From contig JALCLA010000003.1 in NCBI GenBank assembly GCA_022647565.1, forward strand, positions 62,001-126,000: a stretch of DNA of 64,000 bases, written 5' to 3'. The position numbers and the translations under genes were made by a program. The notes beneath the pieces were generated by a model, which saw only the letters and a program-made list of their open reading frames with translations, made no database searches and was not told the DNA's origin. Numbering within the stretch: the stretch's first letter is position 1; the number at the start of each line of letters is the position of its first letter. This stretch comes from Chiayiivirga sp. (GTDB lineage Bacteria > Pseudomonadota > Gammaproteobacteria > Xanthomonadales > Xanthomonadaceae). Shown one piece after another: positions 47,479 to 56,007 of this stretch.

Positions 47479-48699
47479 GTGCCAAGGCGTGTCGTCATCA
47501 CCGGCAGCGGCATCGCGTCCTGCCTCGGAAATTCCTTGCAGGAAGTGGCCGACAGTCTGCGTGCCGGACGATCGGGGATCCGCGCCATGCCGGTATTCGC
47601 GGAAGCCGGCCTGCGCAGTCAGGTAGCTGGCGTGCCGGAGGTCGATCTCGATGCCCAGATCGACCGCAAGCGCCGCCGCTTCATGGGTGATGCGGCCGCC
47701 TACGCCTGGATCTCGCTGCGCGACGCCATCGCGCAGTCCGGGCTGACTCCTGACCAGGTTTCGCATCCGCGGACCGGCTTGATCATGGGCTCGGGTGGCG
47801 GCTCGCCGCAGCATCAGGTGGAGGCCGTGGACATTCTGCGTGAGCGCGGCATTCGCCGGGTCGGGCCGTACCAGGTGACGCGCTGCATGAGCTCCACGGT
47901 CTCTGCCTGTCTTGCCACCGATTTTTCCATCCGCGGGCTCAACTATTCGATCTCCTCGGCCTGCGCGACGTCCGCGCATTGCATCGGGACGGCCTGGCAA
48001 CAGATCCGCTGGGGCGAGCAGGACGTGATGTTCGCGGGCGGTGGCGAGGAGTGCAGCTGGGCCATGGCGATGCTGTTCGACGCAATGGGTGCCTTGTCGA
48101 GCAAGCGCAACGACGTGCCGGGGCAAGCCTCGCGTCCCTACGACGCCGACCGCGACGGTTTCGTCATTGCCGGTGGTGGCGGCGCCCTGGTGCTGGAGAG
48201 CTTGTCACACGCACAAGCGCGCGGTGCCTCGATTCTTGCGGAACTGGTGGGATTCGGCGCAACGTCCGATGGCGTCGACATGGTGGCCCCGTCCGGCGAG
48301 GGCGCAGCCGAGTGCATGCGCAAGGCGCTGGCAGGACACGAAGGCAAGGTCGACTACATCAATACGCACGGCACCTCGACCCCGGTCGGTGACATGATCG
48401 AACTGCGCGCCATGCGCCAGGTGTTCGGCAGCGACATGCCGTCGCTTTCCTCGACCAAGTCGCTTTCCGGCCATTCCCTGGGCGCGGCCGGCGTGCAGGA
48501 AGCGATCTATTGCCTGGCGATGATGCGCGAGGGTTTCGTGGCCGGGTCGGCGAATCTGGAACGACTGGATGACGAAGCCGCCGACCTTCCCGTGATCCGC
48601 GCCAGTCGCGCGGCCACGCTCGACACCGTGCTCTCGAACAGCTTCGGATTCGGTGGAACCAATGCCAGCCTGCTGCTGCGGCGCTGGCAGGGCGAGTGA
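47479..48699 (+). CDS. fabB: Beta-ketoacyl-ACP synthase I FabB
   Basis: 406 residues, GTG start at 47479. The catalytic triad is Cys162 in [12 protein letters not shown], His in [12 protein letters not shown] and His in [13 protein letters not shown], with [11 protein letters not shown] at the end. It elongates the cis-3-decenoyl-ACP made by FabA. Length and motifs match FabB rather than FabF. Confidence 0.95.
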   Translation: MPRRVVITGSGIASCLGNSLQEVADSLRAGRSGIRAMPVFAEAGLRSQVAGVPEVDLDAQIDRKRRRFMGDAAAYAWISLRDAIAQSGLTPDQVSHPRTGLIMGSGGGSPQHQVEAVDILRERGIRRVGPYQVTRCMSSTVSACLATDFSIRGLNYSISSACATSAHCIGTAWQQIRWGEQDVMFAGGGEECSWAMAMLFDAMGALSSKRNDVPGQASRPYDADRDGFVIAGGGGALVLESLSHAQARGASILAELVGFGATSDGVDMVAPSGEGAAECMRKALAGHEGKVDYINTHGTSTPVGDMIELRAMRQVFGSDMPSLSSTKSLSGHSLGAAGVQEAIYCLAMMREGFVAGSANLERLDDEAADLPVIRASRAATLDTVLSNSFGFGGTNASLLLRRWQGE

Positions 48700-48828
48700 G
48701 ACGCGCGAAGTTCGAGGCGCGGCTCGTGCGCGACTGATCGCGGTCCGCCTGCGTTTTGCCATGATTCGCCCGCCGTGCGGCGGCGGGCTGACTTAGACTG
48801 CGGCAGCTGCGAACTCCTGACCCGGTCC

Positions 48829-49902
48829 ATGTCCCGTCCCACCATCGCCACCATCCACATCGGCGCGCTGCGCCACAACCTGGCCCGGATGCGGGCCCTG
48901 GCACCGCACAGTCGGGTGCTGGCCGTGGTGAAGGCGGATGGCTACGGACACGGGCTGGAACGCGTGGCGCACGCGCTCGAAGGCGCCGATGCCTTCGGTG
49001 TCGCGGCGCTTTCCGATGCGGAACGGCTGCGTGCCGCGGGGCTTTCCCAGCGCATCGTGCTCCTGTCGGGTTTCGACGAGCCAAGCGACCTTGCGCAACT
49101 GCGTCGCCTTGGCGTCGACACCGTCGTGCACCACGACGAACAGTTGCGGATGCTCGAAGCCGACCGGGGCACGCCCCTGCGGGTCTGGCTGAAGCTCGAC
49201 ACTGGCATGCATCGCCTCGGGTTTGCGCCCCAGCGCGCGCGGCAGTTGCATGCGCGGCTGCGGGCGCTCCCCAACGTCGAGCAGCAGATCGTACTGATGA
49301 GCCACTTCGCGCGATCGGACGAGTTCGACTGCGATGCCACGGTGAACCAGATCGATCGCTTCGAGGCGGCCACCCTCGATCTGGACGGACCGCGCTCGCT
49401 GTGCAATTCGGCCGGCGTGCTGGGCTGGCCGCGTGCGCATGGCGACTGGGTGCGTCCGGGCGGCGCGCTGTACGGCTTGTCGTCGGTAGCCGGCAAGAGC
49501 GGGCTTGATCTCGGCCTGGAACCGGCAATGACGCTCTCCACGCGGCTGATCGCGATCAATCGCGTTGCGCGCGGAGAACCCGTCGGTTATGGCGGTGCCT
49601 ATGCGTGCCCCGAAGACATGGAGGTCGGCATCGCGGCGATCGGTTACGGCGACGGCTATCCCCGCCACGCCGGCTCCGGCACGGTGGTGCTGGCGAACGG
49701 TGCGCGTGCGCCGATCGTCGGGCGCGTATCGATGGACTTGCTTGCGATCGATCTGCGTGGCTTGCCTTCGGCCAAGGTGGGCGATCCGGTGACCTTGTGG
49801 GGCCAGGGCCTGCCGGTCGAGGAAGTTGCCGCCGCGGCCGGCACCATCGGCTACGAACTTGCGTGCGGCATCACACGCCGGGTGCGCTTCGTCGAAGCCT
49901 AG
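48829..49902 (+). CDS. alr: Alanine racemase
   Basis: 357 residues of the fold-type III PLP family. The PLP lysine is K35 in VLAVVKADGYGHG; the catalytic tyrosine region is VGYGGAYACPEDMEVGIAAI and VGRVSMDLLAIDL. It supplies D-alanine for peptidoglycan. It is 129 bases downstream of fabB and 46 bases upstream of the MFP gene. Confidence 0.96.
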   Translation: MSRPTIATIHIGALRHNLARMRALAPHSRVLAVVKADGYGHGLERVAHALEGADAFGVAALSDAERLRAAGLSQRIVLLSGFDEPSDLAQLRRLGVDTVVHHDEQLRMLEADRGTPLRVWLKLDTGMHRLGFAPQRARQLHARLRALPNVEQQIVLMSHFARSDEFDCDATVNQIDRFEAATLDLDGPRSLCNSAGVLGWPRAHGDWVRPGGALYGLSSVAGKSGLDLGLEPAMTLSTRLIAINRVARGEPVGYGGAYACPEDMEVGIAAIGYGDGYPRHAGSGTVVLANGARAPIVGRVSMDLLAIDLRGLPSAKVGDPVTLWGQGLPVEEVAAAAGTIGYELACGITRRVRFVEA

Positions 49903-49948
49903 GACCTGCGCTATCGTTTCGCGGTCGGGAATCGAAGGTAGAGGTGCG

Positions 49949-50899
49949 ATGCGTGTGTTGCTGCTGTGCTTCGCAGGTGTGCTGGCGGGCTGCGAGTCGG
50001 CACCGCCGGTGGCGCTGGGCACCCTGGAGCGGGATCGGATCAGCTTGCCGGCGCCGGAGTCGGAACGCATTGTGGAAATTCGCGTGCGCGAAGGCCAGTC
50101 GGTGCACGCGGGCGAGGTGCTGATCCGGCTCGAGAGTGCGCGCGCGCTGGCCCGCCGGGAGGCGATCGATGCCGAGGCGCGGCGTCTCGAAGCTGCGCTG
50201 GACGAGGCACTGGAAGGGCCGCGCGAGGAACGCCTTGGCGTGGCCCGCGCGCAGCTGGCGCGGGCGCGGAGTGTGGCCGCCAATGCCCGCCAGGAACAGG
50301 AGCGCGTCGACGCCGTGGTGGCGCGCGGCCTGTTGTCTGCTGCAGAGCGTGATCGGGTACGCAGCACCTTGCAGGCGGCCGAGGCAGACGTGCGTGCGGC
50401 ACAGGCCAGCCTGCAGGAACTCGAAGCCGGAACCCGACCGGAAGCCGTGGCGCAAGCCGAGGCCGCGCTCGAAGCGGCCCGGGCTCGGGCCCGCGCGAGC
50501 GCGGTGGATCTGGAGCGAACCGAACTGACGGCACCGCGTGACGGCGTGATCGACAGCCTGCCGTTCGAAGTTGGAGACCAACCGGCGGTGGGCGCGCTGC
50601 TTGCGGTGATGCTGGTGGGCGATGCGCCGTATGCGCGGGTCTACGTGCCCCAGCCCTTGCGCCTGAACCTCAAGATCGGCGATCGCGCGACGGTGGTGGT
50701 GCACGGGCAGGAAACGCTCCATGCCGGGCGCGTGCGGGCGATCCGAAGCGAAGCCAGCTTCACTCCGTACTACGCGCTCGGTGGTGAAGACGCGGCGCAG
50801 TTGTCGTATCTGGCGGAGATCGAACTCGGGCCCGATGCCGCGGACTTGCCTTCGGGCGTACCGTTGCGTGCGGAATTTCCGGGGCGCGACGCGCAGTGA
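49949..50899 (+). CDS. HlyD/YbhG-type membrane fusion lipoprotein
   Basis: 316 residues with a lipobox LAGC, a lipoyl-like half (IVEIRVREGQSVHAGEVLIR), a long Ala/Arg-rich coiled hairpin (about 70-175) and TAPRDGVIDSLPFEVGDQPA. It is the periplasmic adaptor of an ABC-2 type exporter: ATPase and permease follow with 4-base overlaps, as in YbhGFSR/YhiI systems. The substrate is unknown. Confidence 0.9.
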   Translation: MRVLLLCFAGVLAGCESAPPVALGTLERDRISLPAPESERIVEIRVREGQSVHAGEVLIRLESARALARREAIDAEARRLEAALDEALEGPREERLGVARAQLARARSVAANARQEQERVDAVVARGLLSAAERDRVRSTLQAAEADVRAAQASLQELEAGTRPEAVAQAEAALEAARARARASAVDLERTELTAPRDGVIDSLPFEVGDQPAVGALLAVMLVGDAPYARVYVPQPLRLNLKIGDRATVVVHGQETLHAGRVRAIRSEASFTPYYALGGEDAAQLSYLAEIELGPDAADLPSGVPLRAEFPGRDAQ

Positions 50900-51861
50900 A
50901 TGCGGCGCGCTCGCCGCAGCAGTCGCTGGCGATCCGTGCGCGCGGCCTGACTCGTCGGTTCGGCGACCTGGTTGCGGTGGATGCGGTCGACCTCGAGATT
51001 CCGCGCGCCTGCGTCTACGGCTTCCTCGGCCCGAACGGCTCGGGCAAGTCGACCACCATCCGGATGCTGTGCGGCTTGCTCTCGCCCAGCGCCGGCACGA
51101 TCGATGTGCTGGGCCTGAGCATTCCGCGTGATGCCGAGGCGCTCAAGCGCCGCATTGGCTACATGACCCAGCGCTTCTCGCTGTTCGAGGACTTGTCGGT
51201 GCGCGAGAACCTCGAGTTCCTCGCCACGGTGCAGGGGCTTTCCCCCAATGCGCGGCGCGCCCGGGTGGCGCAGCTGCTCGATCAGTACGATCTGGCCGCG
51301 CGTGCCAGGCAGCTTGCCGGCACCCTCAGCGGCGGGCAGAAGCAACGGCTCGCGCTGGCCGGTTCGGTCGTGCACACGCCGGAGCTGCTGCTGCTGGATG
51401 AGCCCACCAGTGCGGTCGATCCGGAGTCGCGTCGCGATTTCTGGGAGAAGCTGTTCGACCTTGCCGACGCCGGCACCACCATCCTGGTCTCGACCCACTA
51501 CATGGACGAGGCAGAACGCTGTCACCGACTGGCGATCCTGGATCGTGGCCGATTGGTTGCCGATGGCACACCGCAGGCGTTGGCCGCAAACCTGCGTGGC
51601 CGCACCCTGCGCGTGGATGCGGACTCGCCACGCGCGATCCAGGCTGGCTTGCGCGACCAGGCCGGCGTGCTCAGCGTGGCGCAGATCGGCCGGCATCTGC
51701 GTGTGCTGACCGATGGCCAGGAGCCTGCGATGGGCGCGCTCCTGGCCGCGCTGCACTCGATCGAGCCCGGCGCAACCGCCATTCCCGTCGAGCCCAATCT
51801 GGAAGACGTGTTCGTCGCGGCCACGCGTGGTCGCCAAGCCTCACCCGGAATGGCGGCATGA
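50896..51861 (+). CDS. ABC exporter ATP-binding protein
   Basis: 321 residues, GTG start overlapping the MFP stop. Walker A GPNGSGKST, signature LSGGQKQRLALAG, Walker B LLLLDEPTSAVDP and H-loop STHYMDEAE. A C-terminal extension (about 230-321) is typical of drug-export-type (CcmA/YbhF half) ATPases. It powers the following permease. Confidence 0.94.
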   Translation: MNAARSPQQSLAIRARGLTRRFGDLVAVDAVDLEIPRACVYGFLGPNGSGKSTTIRMLCGLLSPSAGTIDVLGLSIPRDAEALKRRIGYMTQRFSLFEDLSVRENLEFLATVQGLSPNARRARVAQLLDQYDLAARARQLAGTLSGGQKQRLALAGSVVHTPELLLLDEPTSAVDPESRRDFWEKLFDLADAGTTILVSTHYMDEAERCHRLAILDRGRLVADGTPQALAANLRGRTLRVDADSPRAIQAGLRDQAGVLSVAQIGRHLRVLTDGQEPAMGALLAALHSIEPGATAIPVEPNLEDVFVAATRGRQASPGMAA

Positions 51862-52937
51862 GCTGGCGTCGGCTGTTCGCGATCATGCTCAAGGAGGTTC
51901 GGCAACTGCGCCGCGACCGGCTCACCTTGGGCATGGTGCTCGGCATTCCGGTGATCCAGTTGCTGCTGTTCGGATTCGCGATCAACCTCGACGTGCGGCG
52001 CCTGCCGGCGGCGATTGCGGACGAATCGGCAACCGCGGCTTCGCGCGCCCTGGTGCAGGACCTCCTGGCCAGCAGCGTGATCGAGCGGCATGCCGAGGCG
52101 CGCAGTGCCGGAGAGTTGCGGGAGCTGCTGCGGCGCGGACGCATCAGCGTCGGCGTGTTCGTGCCGCATGATTTCGAACGGCGTCGCGCCGAGGGGCGCG
52201 AGGCTGTCCAGATCCTGGTCGACGGCAGCGATTCGGCGGTGCTGAACGCCGCGCGGCAACTGTCGCAGTTGCCAACCGAGGCCATGGCCCGGATCCAGCC
52301 TGCGATCGTCATCACGGGCTTCTACAACCCCGAGCGCCGCTCCGCCGTGAACATCGTGCCGGGCCTGATCGGCGTGATACTCACCCTGACCATGGTGCTG
52401 TTCACCGCGGTGGCCATCGTGCGGGAACGCGAGCGCGGCAACATGGAACTGCTCATCACCACACCATTGAGCAGCGCCGAACTGATGATCGGCAAGGTGT
52501 TGCCCTACATCGTGCTTGGCCTGATCCAGACTGGCGTGGTGCTGCTGCTGGGCGCGTGGGTGTTCGCGGTGCCGATCCGTGGGGCGCTGACCGACGTGTT
52601 TTTCGCCGCCTTGTTGCTGATCGCGGCCAACCTGAGCCTTGGATTGCTGATCTCCACCCAGGCGAAATCGCAGTTCCAGGCGATGCAAATGACGTTCTTC
52701 GTGTTCCTGCCATCGATCCTGCTCTCCGGCTTCATGTTCCCGTTCGCGGGCATGCCGAAGTTCGCGCAGTGGATCGCCGAGGCCTTGCCCCTGACGCACT
52801 TCATGCGCCTGATCCGCGGTGTGATGCTGCGGGGTGCGGACCTCGTCGATCTCCTGCCGGAGGTCTGGGCCTTGGCCGGATTCACGCTGGTGATGATGAG
52901 CATGGCGATCCTGCGGTTCCGCAAGCGGCTGGATTAG
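51858..52937 (+). CDS. ABC-2 type exporter permease
   Basis: 359 residues, overlapping the ATPase by 4 bases. One helix near residues 25-43 (MVLGIPVIQLLLFGFAINL), a large extracytoplasmic loop (about 45-175), then five helices from about residue 177 to the C-terminus, including GFMFPFAGMPKFAQWIAEAL. It matches the YhhJ/YbhS/YbhR fold. A single permease suggests a homodimer. Confidence 0.93.
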   Translation: MSWRRLFAIMLKEVRQLRRDRLTLGMVLGIPVIQLLLFGFAINLDVRRLPAAIADESATAASRALVQDLLASSVIERHAEARSAGELRELLRRGRISVGVFVPHDFERRRAEGREAVQILVDGSDSAVLNAARQLSQLPTEAMARIQPAIVITGFYNPERRSAVNIVPGLIGVILTLTMVLFTAVAIVRERERGNMELLITTPLSSAELMIGKVLPYIVLGLIQTGVVLLLGAWVFAVPIRGALTDVFFAALLLIAANLSLGLLISTQAKSQFQAMQMTFFVFLPSILLSGFMFPFAGMPKFAQWIAEALPLTHFMRLIRGVMLRGADLVDLLPEVWALAGFTLVMMSMAILRFRKRLD

Positions 52938-52944
52938 CACGTTG

Positions 52945-52976
52945 GTGAAAAATGCACTTCGTGTGCGTTTTTTCAC
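52945..52976. terminator. Hairpin with TTCG loop after the ABC operon
   Basis: GTGAAAAATGCAC, loop TTCG, TGTGCGTTTTTTCAC: long inverted arms with A and T runs, 8 bases after the permease stop. Confidence 0.8.
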
Positions 52977-53090
52977 GTCGCAAGTCCGGCGCAGGTCCGG
53001 ACTCGCTCCCGCGAACCAATCGCTTGAGCGATTGCTTCGCGACGCGGCGGTCCGTGGCCGCGACTAACAGGCTGCTTTTCAACAGCCTGT

Positions 53091-53262
53091 TATTGAGACT
53101 TGTGCAATTGATTGACGGCCCGCGTCCTTCGACTTCGCGCCTTGGGCGCTACGCTCAGGATGAGCGGGGTTCACAAATGCCGCTCATCCTGAGCGTAGGC
53201 CGCGAAGAGGCCGAAGTCGAAGGCCGCCGAGTCTCTCGTCAACCATTTACGCAAAGCTCAAC
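53091..53262. repeat. TIR element, tandem group copy 1
   Basis: Left end TATTGAGACTTGTGCAATTG, core arms CCTTCGACTTCGCG / CGAAGTCGAAGG around GGTTCACAAATG, right end CGTCAACCATTTACGCAAAG. Same orientation as the lolA copy. No coding sequence. Confidence 0.85.
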
Positions 53263-53269
53263 AGCCATT

Positions 53270-53432
53270 TATTGAGACTTGCGCAATTGATTGACGGCCC
53301 GCGTCCTTCGACTTCGCGCCTTGGGCGCTACGCTCAGGATGAGCGGGGTTCACAAATGCCGCTCATCCTGAGCGTAGGCCGCGAAGAGGCCGAAGTCGAA
53401 GGACGCCCAGTCTCTCGTCAACCATTTACGCG
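53270..53432. repeat. TIR element, tandem group copy 2
   Basis: Nearly identical core and left end to copy 1; the right end stops matching after CGTCAACCATTTACGC. Head-to-tail with copy 1, separated by a few bases. Confidence 0.83.
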
Positions 53433-53498
53433 GCGCTGCCGCTATCGATGACCCTGATCGAGGGGATCGCAAGGGCTCGATCGGATGCGCGCTGCATA

Positions 53499-53670
53499 AT
53501 TGAGACTTGCGCAATTGATTGACAGCGCGCTTCCTTCGACTTCGCGCCTGGGGCGCTACGCTCAGGATGAGCGGGGTTCACAAATGCCGCTCATCCTGAG
53601 CGTAGGCCGCGAAGAGGCCGAAGTCGAAGGACGCCCAGTCTCTCGTCGACTATTTACGCAAAGCTCAATA
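53499..53670. repeat. TIR element, tandem group copy 3, overlapping the pbpC stop
   Basis: Left end AATTGAGACTTGCGCAATTG, right end TATTTACGCAAAGCTCAATA. On the minus strand the right end reads TATTGAGC, and its TGA (53667-53665) is the pbpC stop. Between copies 2 and 3 lie 66 bases of unrelated sequence. Confidence 0.85.
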
Positions 53671-56007
53671 GTTCGCCACGCGCACATCGACCGTGGCATA
53701 GCGCCCGGCGGTGTCGAGCGCGAGTATGCGTTGCGTTCCGGCGCCGCCCAGTTCGGCGTGCAGGGCGCCATCGGCACGGGTTCGTCCCAGCAGCCTGCCA
53801 TCGAGCAGCCAGCGCACTTCATCGCGCGTGCCGAGCGCACGCAGGGTGAGTTGCGGGGCGCGCGTGGAATTCGGTGCCGGACGCAGCACGCTGCCGTCCA
53901 CCACGCCGGCGATGCGCAGCGAGGCGGCAGGCTCGGCCTCGTCGCGGCAGTCGGAAGCAAGCGCCGGCAGCGCAGAGAGGCGCCGTTCGCCGGCATCCAG
54001 CCAGGGTGTCGCCAGCGCCGGCCAGCGCGCGGTCTGCGCCAGTGCGCTCGCATGCCGCTCGTTGCAGTGTTCGGACAGGCGCAGGCCGGTGCGAGCGTCC
54101 TGGTGCCAGGTGATCAATCCGGGCGGCGTGCCTTCTTCCGCCACGGCCAGGGTCGGCGGTACCGTGCCATCGAGTACGAACGCTTCGCGCCGGCGATGGC
54201 AGTGCTGCTCGGTAGTTTCCGAGGCGAGGCGGCCGAGCGGCCAGCAGATCTCCTGCTTCGCGACGCTGGCCGGCATCGGTGAGGACAGGGCACGCAAGGA
54301 GCGCGGCAGGGAATCGGCGACCGCGAGCAGCAGCGGCAGCGCCGTGACCGCGCCGTATTGCCCGGGCAGCGGCGTGCCGTCGGGTCGGCCGATCCAGACG
54401 CCGATGGTGGCCCCGGCGCTGGCACCCACGGCCCAGGCATCGCGAAAGCCGTAGCTGGTGCCGGTCTTCCACGCGAGGTCGCTGCGGTGCGCGGTGTCGA
54501 AGCGGTCTGCGGTTTCGCCCGGCCGCGGTGCCGACTGCAGCATTTCACGCACGATCCACGCAGCTCCTGGCGAGAGCAGGCGACGCTCTCGCAGCGGGTC
54601 CGTGTCGCGCAGGCGCAGTTCGCCGGCGAGACCGTCGCGATGCAACGCTGCATAGGCTCCGACCAGGTCTTCGAGCCGTGCTTCCGTTCCCCCGAGGATC
54701 ATCGACAGATTGGGCTCGACCGCATTCGGCAGGCGCAGTGGCAGGCCGGCGTGCGCCAGGCGCGCCGCGAAGCGTTCCTCGCCGAGGGCATCGAGCAGTG
54801 CCACGGCCGGCACGTTGAGCGATTGCTGCAGCGCCGTCGTGGCATCGATCGGGCCGCGAAAGCGCTGGTCGAAATTGCCCGGGCGATAGCCGTCGAAACT
54901 CTGCGGTGCATCGACCAGCAAGCTGGCGGAATGGATCAGGCCGTCATCGAGCGCAAGGCCGTACAGGAATGGCTTGAGGGTGGAACCGGGCGAGCGCTGC
55001 GCGCGCACCATGTCGAGATGGCCGTAGCTGGCGGTGTCGCCGAAGCGGGCAGTGCCGACGTAGGCCCGCACTTGCAAACTGCGGGTGTCGGCTACGATCA
55101 ACGCGGCGGAGGTCTTGGGTGGCAGGCGCGACACCCAGTCTGCGACGCGCGCCTCCAGTCGGCGCTGCAGGTCGAAATCCAGCGTGCTGTGAATCTCGCG
55201 GGCGGCGGGTTGTGCCTGGCGCAGGCGTTCGGCCAGCAGGGCACCATGCAGGGGCGGCTTCAAGCTGCGTGACGCGACGGCTTCGATCTGTGCATCTCGC
55301 ACCTGCGCGATGCTCCAGACGCCGCGGTCCGCGAGGCGTTGCAGCACCTTGTCGCGCGCTGCCCGCGCCGCCTCGGGCGCGCGGTCCGGCCGCAACCGGC
55401 TCGGGGCTTGGGGCAACACCGCAAGCAGTGCAGCCTCTGCCTGCGACAGTTGCGCCGCAGGTTTGCCGAGATAGCCGTAACTGGCGGCCTGAACGCCCTG
55501 CAGCGTGCCGCCGAACGGCGCGTAGTTGAGGTAGAGCGTGAGGATCTCGCGTTTGGACAGATGCCATTCCAGTTGCAGGGCACGCGCCATCTGGCGCCAC
55601 TTTCCACCGGCGCTGTGCGGGATCGGTTCGATCAGGCGCGCCACCTGCATGGTCAGGGTGGAGCCGCCCGAAACGATCTCGCCATGCCAGGCCGAATGTG
55701 CCGCCGCCCGCAGCAAGGCCAGTGGGTTCACGCCCGCGTGTCGCCAGAACCAGCGATCCTCGTAGGCCAGCAGCGCGTCAATGTAGTGCGGCGAGACTTC
55801 CTCGATCTGCACCGGGTAGCGCCACACTCCTTCGCGGTCGGCGAAGGCACGCAAGGGCGTGCCATCGGCGGCGAGGACGACGGTGGCGGCATCGTGCTGG
55901 GCATCGGGCAAGGGCAGCGGGAAGACCCGGTCCAGGGTGAAGATCACCGCGGCCGTGGCCGCCAGCAGCCCGGCAAATCCGGCCAGTGCTCGCCACGCCG
56001 GAGTCAC
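53665..56007 (-). CDS. pbpC: Penicillin-binding protein 1C
   Basis: 780 residues: a membrane anchor, a GT51 transglycosylase domain (E83 in YEDRWFWRHAGVNPLALLRA; GGSTLTMQVARL), a transpeptidase domain with SPGSTLKPFLYGLAL and KTGTSYGFRDAW, and a C-terminal BiPBP domain. GTG start at 56007 overlaps the alpha-2-macroglobulin stop (GTGA). PBP1C with a periplasmic alpha-2-macroglobulin is a conserved pair thought to repair and protect the wall. The TGA stop lies inside a TIR element. Confidence 0.95.
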   Translation of the reverse strand: MTPAWRALAGFAGLLAATAAVIFTLDRVFPLPLPDAQHDAATVVLAADGTPLRAFADREGVWRYPVQIEEVSPHYIDALLAYEDRWFWRHAGVNPLALLRAAAHSAWHGEIVSGGSTLTMQVARLIEPIPHSAGGKWRQMARALQLEWHLSKREILTLYLNYAPFGGTLQGVQAASYGYLGKPAAQLSQAEAALLAVLPQAPSRLRPDRAPEAARAARDKVLQRLADRGVWSIAQVRDAQIEAVASRSLKPPLHGALLAERLRQAQPAAREIHSTLDFDLQRRLEARVADWVSRLPPKTSAALIVADTRSLQVRAYVGTARFGDTASYGHLDMVRAQRSPGSTLKPFLYGLALDDGLIHSASLLVDAPQSFDGYRPGNFDQRFRGPIDATTALQQSLNVPAVALLDALGEERFAARLAHAGLPLRLPNAVEPNLSMILGGTEARLEDLVGAYAALHRDGLAGELRLRDTDPLRERRLLSPGAAWIVREMLQSAPRPGETADRFDTAHRSDLAWKTGTSYGFRDAWAVGASAGATIGVWIGRPDGTPLPGQYGAVTALPLLLAVADSLPRSLRALSSPMPASVAKQEICWPLGRLASETTEQHCHRRREAFVLDGTVPPTLAVAEEGTPPGLITWHQDARTGLRLSEHCNERHASALAQTARWPALATPWLDAGERRLSALPALASDCRDEAEPAASLRIAGVVDGSVLRPAPNSTRAPQLTLRALGTRDEVRWLLDGRLLGRTRADGALHAELGGAGTQRILALDTAGRYATVDVRVANY

